DNA of 64,000 bases from Croceivirga sp. (GCA_028284935.1 JANQQQ010000012.1:434001-498000); one strand, 5' to 3'; numbered from the stretch's first letter, positions 7,044 through 16,416 are shown. Notes: generated from the letters alone by a model not told the origin. Translations and numbers: made by a program.

Positions 7044-7490
7044 ATGAAATCAAAAAACGGAACAAAAAGATATGTTGAATGGTTAAGCGCGGAAGAACTC
7101 CACGGCCAATCCCAAAATTGGATATCCATTTTAAACTTTTCAAAAGACGAACAAAAGTTTTTGGATAACCTTATCACCAACTTTACCCTTGATTTATTGG
7201 ATTCCAAGGTTTTTAATAAGGTGCAAAAAGCGATTATCGAATTAAGGGATGTAGAAAATGAATTTACCCAACTTTTTAAAAAAGTTAAGCTTCACGGGAG
7301 TCAACTTCAAATTATGGTGGACGATGTTGATCAATTGAAAATGGAAGAAGCCTATTTGGTGACTCATAAGAACTTAACCATCGAAATCCATAAGTACTTG
7401 GCAAAATATCAATCCGTAAAAACCAAAATATTTAATATTGTTTCTTCGGTCATTAGAAAAAAAAAGAAGAAAAGGTTACTTAAACCCTAA
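7044..7490 (+). CDS. Hypothetical cytoplasmic helical protein, 148 aa
   Basis: Family not recognised. Starts MKSKNGTKRYVEWL; no signal peptide and no membrane segment. The sequence is largely amphipathic helix (FLDNLITNFTLDLL, EFTQLFKKVKLHGSQL, MEEAYLVTHKNLTIEIHKYL), suggesting a helical bundle or coiled coil, and ends in a poly-lysine tail (RKKKKKRLLKP). It follows the terminator of the truncated Usp gene by about 10 bases and lies 7 bases before the next lipoprotein gene, so those two are probably cotranscribed. Its place in the Usp island hints at a stress role, but nothing in the sequence proves it. Confidence 0.8.
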   Translation: MKSKNGTKRYVEWLSAEELHGQSQNWISILNFSKDEQKFLDNLITNFTLDLLDSKVFNKVQKAIIELRDVENEFTQLFKKVKLHGSQLQIMVDDVDQLKMEEAYLVTHKNLTIEIHKYLAKYQSVKTKIFNIVSSVIRKKKKKRLLKP

Positions 7491-7497
7491 TTTGAAA

Positions 7498-8169
7498 ATG
7501 AAAAACACATTCATCCACAAAATCGCGCTTGTATTTCTTTTACTGCTAACGGGTTGTTCCTCCACCAACCTAGTAAACCATTGGAAAAATCCGGACATTG
7601 TAATTTTTGACGCCAGTAGGGTACTCATTGTTGGTATGACCAACAATGAAAATGCGAGAATCAAATTTGAAACCAGACTACAGGAAGAGTTTACCCAGCG
7701 AGGTGTGGAATCCTTTAGAAGTATTGACTTATTTGATATTGCGTTTACCTCTTCAGAGCGTTCAGAGGAAGAACTTTCGGAAGTTGAGCAACAACTGTTG
7801 GACAAGGATTTTGATGCCATCCTATTCACCAAGGTAATTGGCTCTGAAAGCCGGAAAACCTTCCGAAGAAAAATAAATGAACTTGATGATTTTATCACTT
7901 CCTTTCGGGACGATTATTTGAGTAATCAACCCATATATTATGATGAAACGTACTATGACCAATTTACCGTTTATAATGCTGAAACCTCATTATACTGTAT
8001 TTGTGTTGGCAAAGATCGCGAGCTAATTTGGCGGGGGAACATTGATGTTCTGAACCCCAATAACGTTGAAAAAAGTATAGACGACTATGTAAAGCTGGTG
8101 GTTTTTGCCCTTACAGAACAAGATCTTATTTTCAGAAAAACCCCGGAAGATGAAAGTACTGATTTATAG
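7498..8169 (+). CDS. Hypothetical lipoprotein, 223 aa
   Basis: Starts at ATG 7498 (MKNTFIHKIALVFLLLLTGC), a signal peptide with lipobox LTGC, so the mature protein should be lipid-anchored in the envelope. The following SSTNLVNHWKNPDI and the alpha/beta pattern around VLIVGMTNN and FDAILFTKVIG resemble small periplasmic DUF4136-like lipoproteins, but I cannot place it firmly. An ORF with an upstream start (7438) exists but would hide the signal peptide. It lies directly behind the 7044 gene, and its last 20 bases overlap the D-lactate dehydrogenase fragment. Confidence 0.85.
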   Translation: MKNTFIHKIALVFLLLLTGCSSTNLVNHWKNPDIVIFDASRVLIVGMTNNENARIKFETRLQEEFTQRGVESFRSIDLFDIAFTSSERSEEELSEVEQQLLDKDFDAILFTKVIGSESRKTFRRKINELDDFITSFRDDYLSNQPIYYDETYYDQFTVYNAETSLYCICVGKDRELIWRGNIDVLNPNNVEKSIDDYVKLVVFALTEQDLIFRKTPEDESTDL

Positions 8170-8374
8170 TACCAGGGATTTTAAGCTTGAGGTACTTAAG
8201 AAAGTTAACCGAGGAAGACACAAAATCCCTTTTGTTTCAGAAGCTTTGGATTCCACTACAGCCGTATTGGCAGCAATGCTTTCTTTGAACGAACAATTTA
8301 TTTTTTCTCCTATTCCTACCGAACAACAAATAAAGAAGTATTCCCCCAACCAGAATGGTGAAAATGGCCAATAG
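8150..8374 (+). pseudogene. N-terminal stump of D-lactate dehydrogenase
   Basis: The 74-aa frame from ATG 8150 begins MKVLIYSTRDFKLEVLKKVN and continues to ETTAVLA-like SEALDSTTAVLAA, the characteristic N-terminus of the D-isomer 2-hydroxyacid dehydrogenases (usual length about 330 aa). After about residue 45 only FIFSPIPTEQQI loosely fits the family, and the frame stops at 8374, before the NAD-binding domain. The rest is absent because the minus-strand peroxidase gene ends 25 bases on. I read it as a deletion remnant. D-lactate dehydrogenase is a fermentative enzyme, fitting a low-oxygen theme for this island. Confidence 0.65.
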
Positions 8375-8398
8375 CCAGTCCAAGGTTTTTGAAGGACG

Positions 8399-10225
8399 CT
8401 AGTCAGTATGCTCAAATTCCCTATCGGTCAATGATTTCATAAAAGCAATGATTGCTTTGGATTCATGGTCGGACAGATTTAGGGAATCTGGTGGTAAGGT
8501 TTGATAGGGCACGTCAAGACCCATTCCCTGACCCCCTCCAACGTTGTAAAACTGAACCACTTCATCCAAAGTTGTATAAACACCATTATGCATATAGGGT
8601 GCGGTTAAATTGGCATTCCTTACCGTAGAGGTTTTGAAGAAGTGCTTCTTCTCATCCACTTTGTAAGGAAAATATTGTCCTAAATCATCATCAAGAATGG
8701 GATGTTCAAAATTCGCATTTTTGGGCACTCCCAAGTTTTCAAACTCCGTTTCAATATAACGCGGGGGAACCGTTCCATTAAACGTTGGAGGAAAATGACA
8801 GGTCGCGCAGGCGGCCTTGCCCATGAACAAATTGAAACCCAGTACTTCTTGCTCGGTCAAGGAATCTTCCTTGCCCTGCATGTTTCTATCGAATTTAGAA
8901 TCAAAAGGCGCAAGACTTCTAATATAAGTCGCTATTGCATTTCTGACGTTTCGGTTGGTTACTCCATCGGTATATAAAGAGTCGAACTGTACATGATAAT
9001 TGGTATTGGCCTTTACCCGTTCTTCCATGGTGTTTAAGTCGAGATGGAATTCATTTTCATTATTGGCCACACTTACAATTTGCGTTTCCAGATCATCTCC
9101 CCTTCCGTCGTAGAAAAAGGTGGTTTGATACACCGAATAGGACAAGGTAGGGGAGTTTCGCTGTAAGGGTTGGCCATTATTGCCAATCGCTTTAGCGTTC
9201 CCATCAGTAAAAGCCTTTTCCCTAATATGGCAAGTAGCACAATTCATGACACCATCCTCTGATAGCGAAGGATCATTAAAAAGTGTGCGCCCAAGCGCCA
9301 CCCGTGATAGGCTCATAGGAGGAGAACCTGGTAATGAAAAACGCTTGAGGTTAAAAAAATCCTTCGCAAATAAATTCTCTGCCAATGGGTTCAAAGGTCT
9401 TGAGGTATTCAGTTCAATATGCCAGTCCTGAGCGGTTCTATTGACCAGTTTTAATTGTTTATTGGTATGGTCCTTTATGAAGTGGTATCGGCTGAACGTA
9501 TCAAAGTCACCAGCGTCCAGGGCTTCGATGGATGATTGAATTTCTTTCATCCAATCATTAAATAGGGTTGGGTCCTGAAAAGCCATTTCGTAAGCGTACA
9601 ACACCGATTTTAAGGATCGGTAATTTTCAATGGCCTCCTGTAACGAGTTTGATAGCATTGGGGAATCAAAGCCCGTTATGCCTTTTGTGGCAATATTGAC
9701 AATAGCGTCGCGAATCATTTTTAAATGATGTCTATCGGATTGTCGTATGATAATATGGTTCTTTCTAATGTAGGGAATGCGTGCCTTTAAGTACATAATT
9801 ACGTTGTTTAGATCAATATTAGATATGGCGTCCCCACCAAAGAGCATTTCCTCAAGCACCTGGTAACTTTTGGGCTTACGTAGTTTGACATCGGTATAAT
9901 CATCAATCTCCACCTTTATAAGATTGGGGGCATTCATGGAAAGATAGTTTTCATAGTCGTAGGCCATTAACAAAGGTTCGGCACGCTTGTACCACTTTCT
10001 GCTTTTTCGAAAGAGGTCCTGATTGATTGTAAGGGAATTTGCGGTATCCATTTGTTGGATAAAAAAAGAAGCGCTGTCCAAGGTTTTGAAATATTGCTCA
10101 CGAATGGCTTCATTAAAGGCAGAAGGTTCTTTTTCCGTTAGAACAATTCTTTTTTTCTCTTCTTGACACGAACCCAGTAGAATAAGGCCAAGGAGTACTT
10201 GCAGCAACCATAATTTATTTTTCAT
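8399..10225 (-). CDS. Di-heme cytochrome c peroxidase family lipoprotein
   Basis: A 608-aa protein with a lipoprotein signal (lipobox LLGSC, C20). Residues 35-260 are a helical domain resembling the imelysin-like N-terminal extension found on many Bacteroidota peroxidases. The catalytic part follows, with two c-type heme motifs, CATCH at 329-333 and CATCH at 473-477, as in bacterial CcpA/MauG enzymes. Family role: periplasmic reduction of H2O2 with electrons from cytochromes, or oxidation of another substrate. It lies 71 bases downstream of the PhoX-like gene on the same strand, with a hairpin in between, so cotranscription is possible. Confidence 0.92.
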   Translation of the reverse strand: MKNKLWLLQVLLGLILLGSCQEEKKRIVLTEKEPSAFNEAIREQYFKTLDSASFFIQQMDTANSLTINQDLFRKSRKWYKRAEPLLMAYDYENYLSMNAPNLIKVEIDDYTDVKLRKPKSYQVLEEMLFGGDAISNIDLNNVIMYLKARIPYIRKNHIIIRQSDRHHLKMIRDAIVNIATKGITGFDSPMLSNSLQEAIENYRSLKSVLYAYEMAFQDPTLFNDWMKEIQSSIEALDAGDFDTFSRYHFIKDHTNKQLKLVNRTAQDWHIELNTSRPLNPLAENLFAKDFFNLKRFSLPGSPPMSLSRVALGRTLFNDPSLSEDGVMNCATCHIREKAFTDGNAKAIGNNGQPLQRNSPTLSYSVYQTTFFYDGRGDDLETQIVSVANNENEFHLDLNTMEERVKANTNYHVQFDSLYTDGVTNRNVRNAIATYIRSLAPFDSKFDRNMQGKEDSLTEQEVLGFNLFMGKAACATCHFPPTFNGTVPPRYIETEFENLGVPKNANFEHPILDDDLGQYFPYKVDEKKHFFKTSTVRNANLTAPYMHNGVYTTLDEVVQFYNVGGGQGMGLDVPYQTLPPDSLNLSDHESKAIIAFMKSLTDREFEHTD

Positions 10226-10248
10226 AGCAGGTGGCGTTGAAATGGAAA

Positions 10249-10272
10249 GGTTCCCAAGCTGAATTGGGAACC
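10249..10272 (-). terminator. Hairpin between the PhoX-like and peroxidase genes
   Basis: Perfect 9-bp stem GGTTCCCAA (10249-10257) and TTGGGAACC (10264-10272) with a 6-base loop. On the minus strand it is followed only by TTTCC, a weak U-run, so it may be a leaky terminator that lowers peroxidase expression relative to the PhoX-like gene, or an RNA-processing site. Confidence 0.5.
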
Positions 10273-10296
10273 CTTAAAGCATTTAGTATTATGTAT

Positions 10297-11925
10297 TTAT
10301 CTTGGAAGACCGGTAATTTTAAACAGGAATGAACCTTCCAATCGACTTAGACTTTCATCAATAGCTGTCGGGTCAACAAACTTTAGACCATCTGCACGAA
10401 CTGCAGTTTCTGGAGTGGTGTTGAAATCCCAACCGTGAACTTGTGCTCCACCAAGAAAGGTGGGTTCACTGGCACCAATGATATCGGTTACATCAATAAG
10501 ACCGGTGATTTCCCAATATCTCGTCTCTGTGCCATAGCCCAATTGCGATGCGGCAATTTGATTGCATTCCATTACTTCATTCAAGGTCCCTGCATTGATA
10601 TCATACTGCCAGAGTTTGGCATAACCTTGAATATTCGGGTTGAGGTCTTGGTAACCATTGGGATCTTCTTGAATATACAGGTAATTTTCCGTGACCAAGA
10701 TATTATCCGGAGAGTGCATTCCGTCTCCGATTCCGCCTTCACGGTCACCATCCACTACAACACTCAATTTAGCATCCCCAATCGGGTTGTCTGGGTTAAG
10801 TTCCAATTTGTAAACCCGTCCAAAAGTAGTTCCGCGATTAGCGAGGTCAGGGTTGTCTGAACGATATCGTCCAGTAGCATTAAAATATACATTTCTGTTA
10901 TTGGAGGCTGAACCACGCTGCCAATCAATGTCCTCAATACGCTGGAAACCTATGGCCACTGAATCAATACCTTCTTGGTTTAACTCCTCCCTTGTCCTTT
11001 CCGTAACCCGTACCCATTCCACATCGTATTCCGTTCCTTCTACCATTCCCATTTCAAATTTTAATCCACCCCCACCAATGGGTGTTTCCGTAGTATCCTT
11101 TCCTCGCAACATATAAAGTTCTCCACCACTTAGGTCGCCAAGACCCCCAACGTACATGGCAAAATGTGCCTCTGGATAGCTATTGTTACTATCATCATCA
11201 CCCATAAAGACCACGGTTTGACCTGGGTAGGCGTTCTTACCGATCGCTACAGCATTTTCAGTGGTCCATTCCCCAAGGGCGGGCAACCGTTCTGCCTCTA
11301 CACGGTCGTCCGTGCTTCGAAAAGGATTGATTCGATAAACGCCCCTGGCATTTCCGCCCCACTCTCCACCAGAAAGATAAAGAGGTCCAAAACCATGTTC
11401 TTCTGGAGTGATGGAAGAACCGGAACATTGTGCCGTGAAGGCCGTAGCTGTTGCATTAACAATATAATCACCCTCCATGGGTTGAAGATCACTGTTCATT
11501 CGAATTCTGGCAATGGAGTAATCAGATTCCAAATTATTGATAAAAGCGTAGGTACCATCACCATAAGGATAAAGTGCAGCACCGTCCATAAAAGAACCGT
11601 AAACAAAGGTAGAATCCGTTGGAAGAATATCAGCAGAGGATAATACCATTTGGAGTTCAGCACTGCTCGAAAAACTCCCCTTCAATTCAAAGACATCATC
11701 AGGTACAACAGAACTTTCCAAAGGAACCATTTCAGCAATGGTGAGGTCCTCACCATCTTCACCGTCGACACCGTCAGCACCAGCGGCTCCGTCAGCACCA
11801 TCACGGCCGTCTTGGCCATCGACGCCATTAATGCCATCACGGCCATCTTCGCCTTCGCAACTTGTTGCAACAGCAATAAGGGAAACGGCAGTAAATAATA
11901 GGAATACTAATTTTTTCAATTTCAT
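10297..11925 (-). CDS. PhoX-like lipoprotein with a collagen-like Gly-X-Y stalk
   Basis: A 542-aa lipoprotein (signal MKLKKLVFLLFTAV, lipobox ATSC, C23). Immediately after the anchor, residues 25-58 form unbroken Gly-X-Y triplets rich in Asp (GRDGINGVDGQDG...), a collagen-like stalk. From about 75 on is a beta-propeller-like domain of the PhoX/DUF839 type (YAFINNLESDYSIARI, MHSPDNILVTENYLYIQED). PhoX enzymes are Ca/Fe phosphatases; the ligand set is not complete enough for me to claim phosphatase activity. It probably sits on the cell surface or in the periplasm, held off the membrane by a trimeric stalk (inference). Transcribed together with or ahead of the peroxidase gene. Confidence 0.85.
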   Translation of the reverse strand: MKLKKLVFLLFTAVSLIAVATSCEGEDGRDGINGVDGQDGRDGADGAAGADGVDGEDGEDLTIAEMVPLESSVVPDDVFELKGSFSSSAELQMVLSSADILPTDSTFVYGSFMDGAALYPYGDGTYAFINNLESDYSIARIRMNSDLQPMEGDYIVNATATAFTAQCSGSSITPEEHGFGPLYLSGGEWGGNARGVYRINPFRSTDDRVEAERLPALGEWTTENAVAIGKNAYPGQTVVFMGDDDSNNSYPEAHFAMYVGGLGDLSGGELYMLRGKDTTETPIGGGGLKFEMGMVEGTEYDVEWVRVTERTREELNQEGIDSVAIGFQRIEDIDWQRGSASNNRNVYFNATGRYRSDNPDLANRGTTFGRVYKLELNPDNPIGDAKLSVVVDGDREGGIGDGMHSPDNILVTENYLYIQEDPNGYQDLNPNIQGYAKLWQYDINAGTLNEVMECNQIAASQLGYGTETRYWEITGLIDVTDIIGASEPTFLGGAQVHGWDFNTTPETAVRADGLKFVDPTAIDESLSRLEGSFLFKITGLPR

Positions 11926-11955
11926 GATTTAAAGCTTTTTAGGTTTTCGTTAGCC

Positions 11956-11963
11956 CAAAAATA
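11956..11963 (-). promoter_or_regulatory. -7 element for the PhoX-like gene
   Basis: TATTTTTG on the minus strand is a perfect TAnnTTTG, 31 bases before the ATG at 11925. No TTG is visible at the -33 distance. Confidence 0.45.
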
Positions 11964-12089
11964 CTTTGAACATGATGTTGGCTATGTTAACTTCCCGAGG
12001 TCTTAATATGAACAACCAATAAAAAAAATGTTAAGCTTTTAACTGAAAGTTATTACTTGGAATGAGTCTGAATAAGTTTGTATGATGAC

Positions 12090-12653
12090 CTATTTTGGCA
12101 ATCGATTTTTAATGGTGGCTATTTGGCCCATATGGTTGGCGGAGTGTTCCATTACATGATACCAGACGTACTGGTAGTTGATGCCTTCTTCTAGATTTGA
12201 TTCAAACCAAATATCATCTTTAGTTTTTAGCCCTGAAAGGGACTTTTGACGCACGTCATCCCATAAATCCAAATAATATTGGATTGGTTTTCCTTTGAGA
12301 ATATTCTTGGTTTTTTCGTTCAATTCCCCAGCTATTCCCAAGCGATCGCGTTCTTCCCCTGTCCATGAGCGCCCCTCAAGGGTGGCGATTTGATAATATA
12401 CCTCTGTTGAGACCAAATGCATGATGAGGGACCCTATGCTATTGGCGTCATCATCGTATAGAAAATCGGTTTCCGATTGATCAAGATCTTTGACTTGATC
12501 CGTAATTCGGGATTTTAGGTCTTCCAGCATATAAACCATTAAGCCAATTTGTGGGGAGTACCCTTCAACGGCTTTCATTTCACCTTGTGCATATGCTGGT
12601 GAAAGCATAAGAAATAACGAAAATAAACAAAGACTTTTCTTTAAAGTTGTCAT
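12090..12653 (-). CDS. Secreted DinB-like protein
   Basis: A 187-aa protein starting MTTLKKSLCLFSLFLMLSPAYAQ, a clear Sec signal peptide; I therefore prefer ATG 12653 over the in-frame ATG 93 bases upstream. The mature part has the DinB four-helix pattern with metal-ligand-like histidines in SLIMHLVSTEVYY and in HVMEHSANHMGQI. DinB-fold enzymes include thiol-dependent transferases and hydrolases, mostly cytoplasmic; exported versions are common in Bacteroidota but uncharacterised. Neighbouring genes are on the same strand but not close enough to call an operon. Confidence 0.85.
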   Translation of the reverse strand: MTTLKKSLCLFSLFLMLSPAYAQGEMKAVEGYSPQIGLMVYMLEDLKSRITDQVKDLDQSETDFLYDDDANSIGSLIMHLVSTEVYYQIATLEGRSWTGEERDRLGIAGELNEKTKNILKGKPIQYYLDLWDDVRQKSLSGLKTKDDIWFESNLEEGINYQYVWYHVMEHSANHMGQIATIKNRLPK

Positions 12654-12862
12654 AGTTAAATTTTTAGGATAGCAGTTGACCTCTTGAAGTTGATTTTTAC
12701 TGAAAGTGAAAACAAGGGTGTTACAAAAAACGGATAAAAATTTCATTCGGTAGGTATTATTTTAGGACTTGATTTATTTTGCAATTACCCAAACTACAAT
12801 CCTTTTGTAACATCTAATCTTGCCTCTTTCTTCTTTTGAACATTCAGTCCGTCAAGGACAAA

Positions 12863-15268
12863 TCATTTCAGTTGAATGTACCGCTCTTCGGAAAACAGAT
12901 CGCCTTCGTTGGAAAATCCTTGAATGTTAAGCTTTATACTTTCCAAATCGGTCTTGGGTATCTTAAACTTCAAGGTATTGGCGTCCTTTACGTTAAGGTT
13001 CGGAAACCAACCCAAAACCCCATACTGCAAATAGGAAATATCAGCATAGGAATTGTATAGAGGGATGGCGTATTCATCCGGTCGGTTAAAAGTCAGTGGA
13101 TATTCATAGTCTAGATAACCATAAGGCTTCTTTGCCCCGTCCGAATAATCACTTCTGGTGAAGATTCTTATGGCTCCCCCGGCCCCTCTGGCACCTTCAC
13201 CCAAACCAAAACGATTGACCTCAACATATTCAATATCCGTAGTTCTTAAACCTTCCAACAACGACAAATCATCAGTACCCCCTATGAGTGGGCTTTGAAG
13301 GGGAGCACCATCCAAATAAACCGACGGTAACGGCAAACTTGGCACGGTATTCACAATGACAGGTTGCGCATCAGAAGCAGCATATAAGACCCTAAAACCA
13401 GGTTGCATTCCTATAAAGGTCAATACATTGGGCCACTTTTTTCGTAGTTTTTCGTCAAATACGGTCACCTTACCAAAACTAAAATCTATTAGTTGTTTTA
13501 ACCGTTGGTCCTCTATTTTGTTCTCTGAAACCGTAACTTCTTCAAGAGCAATCCTTTTCGTATCGAAGGGAAGAGCAAAACCAAAGCCCTCACCGGAATT
13601 GGTAGGAGCATCAAATGGATTTTTGTACCCTAATTGTTTACCAACGCCATCAATTCTTGGTATTTCGTGGGGGGAAAATTGAATGGTATTAGATATCAGG
13701 GGCTCCTTCAAATCACCCTTTTTGTTAATTTCACTGATTAATAATCGATCTCCTTGAACGGGGAATAAAGCATTGATAGCATAGGTAGCGTTCTCATTGG
13801 AAGGCCTGAACCTTTTTAATTCAACACCTTGATGGGGATAGGCTATCCAGTTTTTAACCTTGCCCTTTTTGTTGACAATGGTGGCTTTAATGCCCTTCTC
13901 AAATTCATACTCAGGTGTAGGGGAAAAGTACATGATATTGGACCAGTCATAGGCACTCCACCCTTGGGTCAACAGCATGAGGTCAATGTCTTTGGCCGAT
14001 AGGTTTTTTGAGTAAAAATAGTCCGCTGCATTTTCTATTGGATTGCTTAAGTGCGGAGCCAACAAACCAAACGAGGCAAGGCTTTCATGTGGATTGCTGG
14101 CTATCGATTGACCAGGCAGCACTGAAATACTTAAATTGCCCTCATTTACCACTCCATCGTAAGTCAATTCAATGGTCAGGGAATCATTTTCAACGGTTGT
14201 ATTGTGTTCTTTCGCACGTTTAACCTTCGATTTACTGGAATAAAAGTAGAGTCGTTCCAATAACGGCGTATTGCTTTGGTCCAAAACCGTCAAGATGTTG
14301 ATGCCCTCAAACAGGGTGTTCTTGGGAATATTACTGGCAACCGCTACCTGCTCAAACTTGGGGAGCCGTACTATTTTTATCTCACTGCCATTGTGAATGG
14401 CCAATTTATAGTCATTTTCTTTTACTATTGGCAAGGTAGTTACATTGGTATTCAAGTTGAATAGCAGATTGTGTTTTCGATTGGCTAGGATGAGGGCAAA
14501 TCCCCTTTCTTCGGCTTTAGGCAAGTCGAATAGTTGCTCCCTACCCTGATGTAACATGGATAAACGAAACTTCGAACCTTTATTAGGAGTCACCAACACC
14601 TTTGCCAAACCTTTTTCGTTTAATTCAAAGGTCTTTACAACCTCGTTCCACTCATTTATAAGTTGTACCTGAAGGCCTGGAACCCCGAATCCAAAGGAAT
14701 CTCGAACACTAATCCCCAAAGAATTGAGGGTGTTGGCAATGAAATGACCTCCCTCGGGCATAAAAGAGACCGATATCCTTGGTTCTGAAATTTCGTTTGC
14801 TTTTTCCTGTTCAGCCCCAATGTCAACGATACGTATAAGCTGCTCATAGTTATTGGGTTCTTCAAAGTTTCTGGACCAATTGGTGAAGGCCTTAAAAGCA
14901 TAATTTCTGAAATCAAAAAGTTCGTCGATTTTAAAGGTGCCAAATGCTACACCATTTTTTACCTGCACAAGTTGTTCTTTAATCACATGATTTTCTTCAT
15001 CCACCAGTTGCACGTATAGGTTCTTTGTTTTTTCAGCCGGTCTTCGGGAGTGTTTGTCCATGACATAGGCCTTGAAGCCGAGTTGTTCTCCCTTAAGAAA
15101 ATCGGTCTTATTAAGATGTACGTAAATGACCTCACGGGGTAAGGAGGTGTAGTTACCGTAATTTAACATCAATTCCTTATCCGATGTGGATTGTGAATAA
15201 CCTACGGTCATCAGCATTGCAAAGAAAATGCAGGTGATTGCCCTATGTAAATGCCTACCTTTTTTCAT
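12863..15268 (-). CDS. Large exported protein with MG2-like and TonB-plug-like domains
   Basis: An 801-aa protein with a signal peptide (ITCIFFAMLMTVGYSQ). Residues 45-135 look like an alpha-2-macroglobulin MG2 domain (REVIYVHLNKTDFLKGEQLGF). Around 650-705 lies a TonB receptor plug-like segment (VYLDGAPLQSP, DIEYVEV, GARGAGGAIRIFTR), yet no beta-barrel follows, only about 90 residues. Bacteroidota encode many such plug-without-barrel proteins; their role is unknown, perhaps as partners of outer-membrane transporters. Its ATG overlaps the stop of the upstream oxidoreductase gene (ATGA), so the two are translationally coupled. Confidence 0.85.
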   Translation of the reverse strand: MKKGRHLHRAITCIFFAMLMTVGYSQSTSDKELMLNYGNYTSLPREVIYVHLNKTDFLKGEQLGFKAYVMDKHSRRPAEKTKNLYVQLVDEENHVIKEQLVQVKNGVAFGTFKIDELFDFRNYAFKAFTNWSRNFEEPNNYEQLIRIVDIGAEQEKANEISEPRISVSFMPEGGHFIANTLNSLGISVRDSFGFGVPGLQVQLINEWNEVVKTFELNEKGLAKVLVTPNKGSKFRLSMLHQGREQLFDLPKAEERGFALILANRKHNLLFNLNTNVTTLPIVKENDYKLAIHNGSEIKIVRLPKFEQVAVASNIPKNTLFEGINILTVLDQSNTPLLERLYFYSSKSKVKRAKEHNTTVENDSLTIELTYDGVVNEGNLSISVLPGQSIASNPHESLASFGLLAPHLSNPIENAADYFYSKNLSAKDIDLMLLTQGWSAYDWSNIMYFSPTPEYEFEKGIKATIVNKKGKVKNWIAYPHQGVELKRFRPSNENATYAINALFPVQGDRLLISEINKKGDLKEPLISNTIQFSPHEIPRIDGVGKQLGYKNPFDAPTNSGEGFGFALPFDTKRIALEEVTVSENKIEDQRLKQLIDFSFGKVTVFDEKLRKKWPNVLTFIGMQPGFRVLYAASDAQPVIVNTVPSLPLPSVYLDGAPLQSPLIGGTDDLSLLEGLRTTDIEYVEVNRFGLGEGARGAGGAIRIFTRSDYSDGAKKPYGYLDYEYPLTFNRPDEYAIPLYNSYADISYLQYGVLGWFPNLNVKDANTLKFKIPKTDLESIKLNIQGFSNEGDLFSEERYIQLK

Positions 15269-16416
15269 TCGCTTGTAGGTCCATTTGAAAATCCGTAACC
15301 TGCTTTAAACTTCAACGTTTGCTTTTTACCCCCTTCAGCTATGGACTTATAAATGGCTTCAACAATAATCATGTCACGTTTTCCCATTTCCCCAGGAGCT
15401 AAATTTGGTGCATCGAACAATATATGTTTTGCAAAATCGTCCATTTGCAATTTTTGTTGGCTTTCCTGTGCAAAACGCAGCTTCCCCTTAGAGGTTCTTC
15501 CAGCCAATGGAATGTAAGTACTTGCCGGGTCCAGTTCATACCAGCCATTTTCACAATTCACCCGTAATTTATTGGCGTTCTGATTATGGGAAGTCAACAT
15601 CTCGCCTTTTGCACCACTTTCAAAATCAAATTGTGCGGTAATGGTCTCATCCGTGTCCTTAAAATAGGCTGGCCTAGTGCTAAATTCCTGCGCGGTGACA
15701 GCAATAGGGTTTTCCCCACTACCATAGACTAGACCTTGTATGGCATAACAACCCATATTCATCAATGCCCCCCCTCCAGAAAGTTTCTTATCCAACCGCC
15801 ATTGATTTGGATTCCCTCCTGAATAATAGGCGGCTTCCGATACCATATCCTTGACCTTCCCAAAGGTCTTTTCCCTTACAAATCGTTTTACCTCTTGGGT
15901 GTAGGGTTCAGAATGTAAACGATAGCCCATACCTAACTTTACGCCATTGTCTTTGCACGCTTTAATGATTTCATCACATTCCGCCACGTTCATGGCCATG
16001 GGCTTCTCACAAATTACATGCTTGCCGGCCTCAGCCGCGCGTATCGAAAATTCGGAATGCATAGCGTTGGGAAGTACTACATAGACCACATCAATATCCC
16101 CGTTTTCCTTTATGGCATCGAAATTGGAGTAATTGTAGATATTTTTTTGAGGAATATGGTATTTTTTGGCCCATACGTTTTCTTTGGCAGGTGTTCCTGT
16201 TACAATTCCAGCCAAATAACAATGTTCGGTATCTAGTAAGGCAGGAGCCAATTGATAGGTACTATAACCACCGAGCCCTACTAAGGCGATTCCCAGCTTC
16301 TTATTGTTTTGGGGATTGACCATAGTGTGCGCCAATGGTAAATTGCCTATAAGGGCCGTCGCCCCAATCCCTTTTGAAAGTGTTTTTGTAAAACTTCTTC
16401 GATTTACTTTTTCCAT
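15265..16416 (-). CDS. Gfo/Idh/MocA family oxidoreductase with Tat signal
   Basis: A 383-aa protein starting MEKVNRRSFTKTLSKGIGAT, a twin-arginine export signal; ATG 16428 upstream is possible and adds MIAS. After the signal comes a Rossmann NAD(P)-binding domain (LGIALVGLGGYSTYQLAPAL) and the family catalytic motif EKP (VICEKPMAMNV). The C-terminal domain includes the substrate-site stretch GGGALMNMGCYAI. Family role: NADP-linked oxidation or reduction of sugars or cyclitols, as in the exported glucose-fructose oxidoreductase. Cofactor is loaded before Tat export. The substrate is unknown. It is the first gene of the minus-strand pair with the MG2/plug protein. Confidence 0.93.
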   Translation of the reverse strand: MEKVNRRSFTKTLSKGIGATALIGNLPLAHTMVNPQNNKKLGIALVGLGGYSTYQLAPALLDTEHCYLAGIVTGTPAKENVWAKKYHIPQKNIYNYSNFDAIKENGDIDVVYVVLPNAMHSEFSIRAAEAGKHVICEKPMAMNVAECDEIIKACKDNGVKLGMGYRLHSEPYTQEVKRFVREKTFGKVKDMVSEAAYYSGGNPNQWRLDKKLSGGGALMNMGCYAIQGLVYGSGENPIAVTAQEFSTRPAYFKDTDETITAQFDFESGAKGEMLTSHNQNANKLRVNCENGWYELDPASTYIPLAGRTSKGKLRFAQESQQKLQMDDFAKHILFDAPNLAPGEMGKRDMIIVEAIYKSIAEGGKKQTLKFKAGYGFSNGPTSE

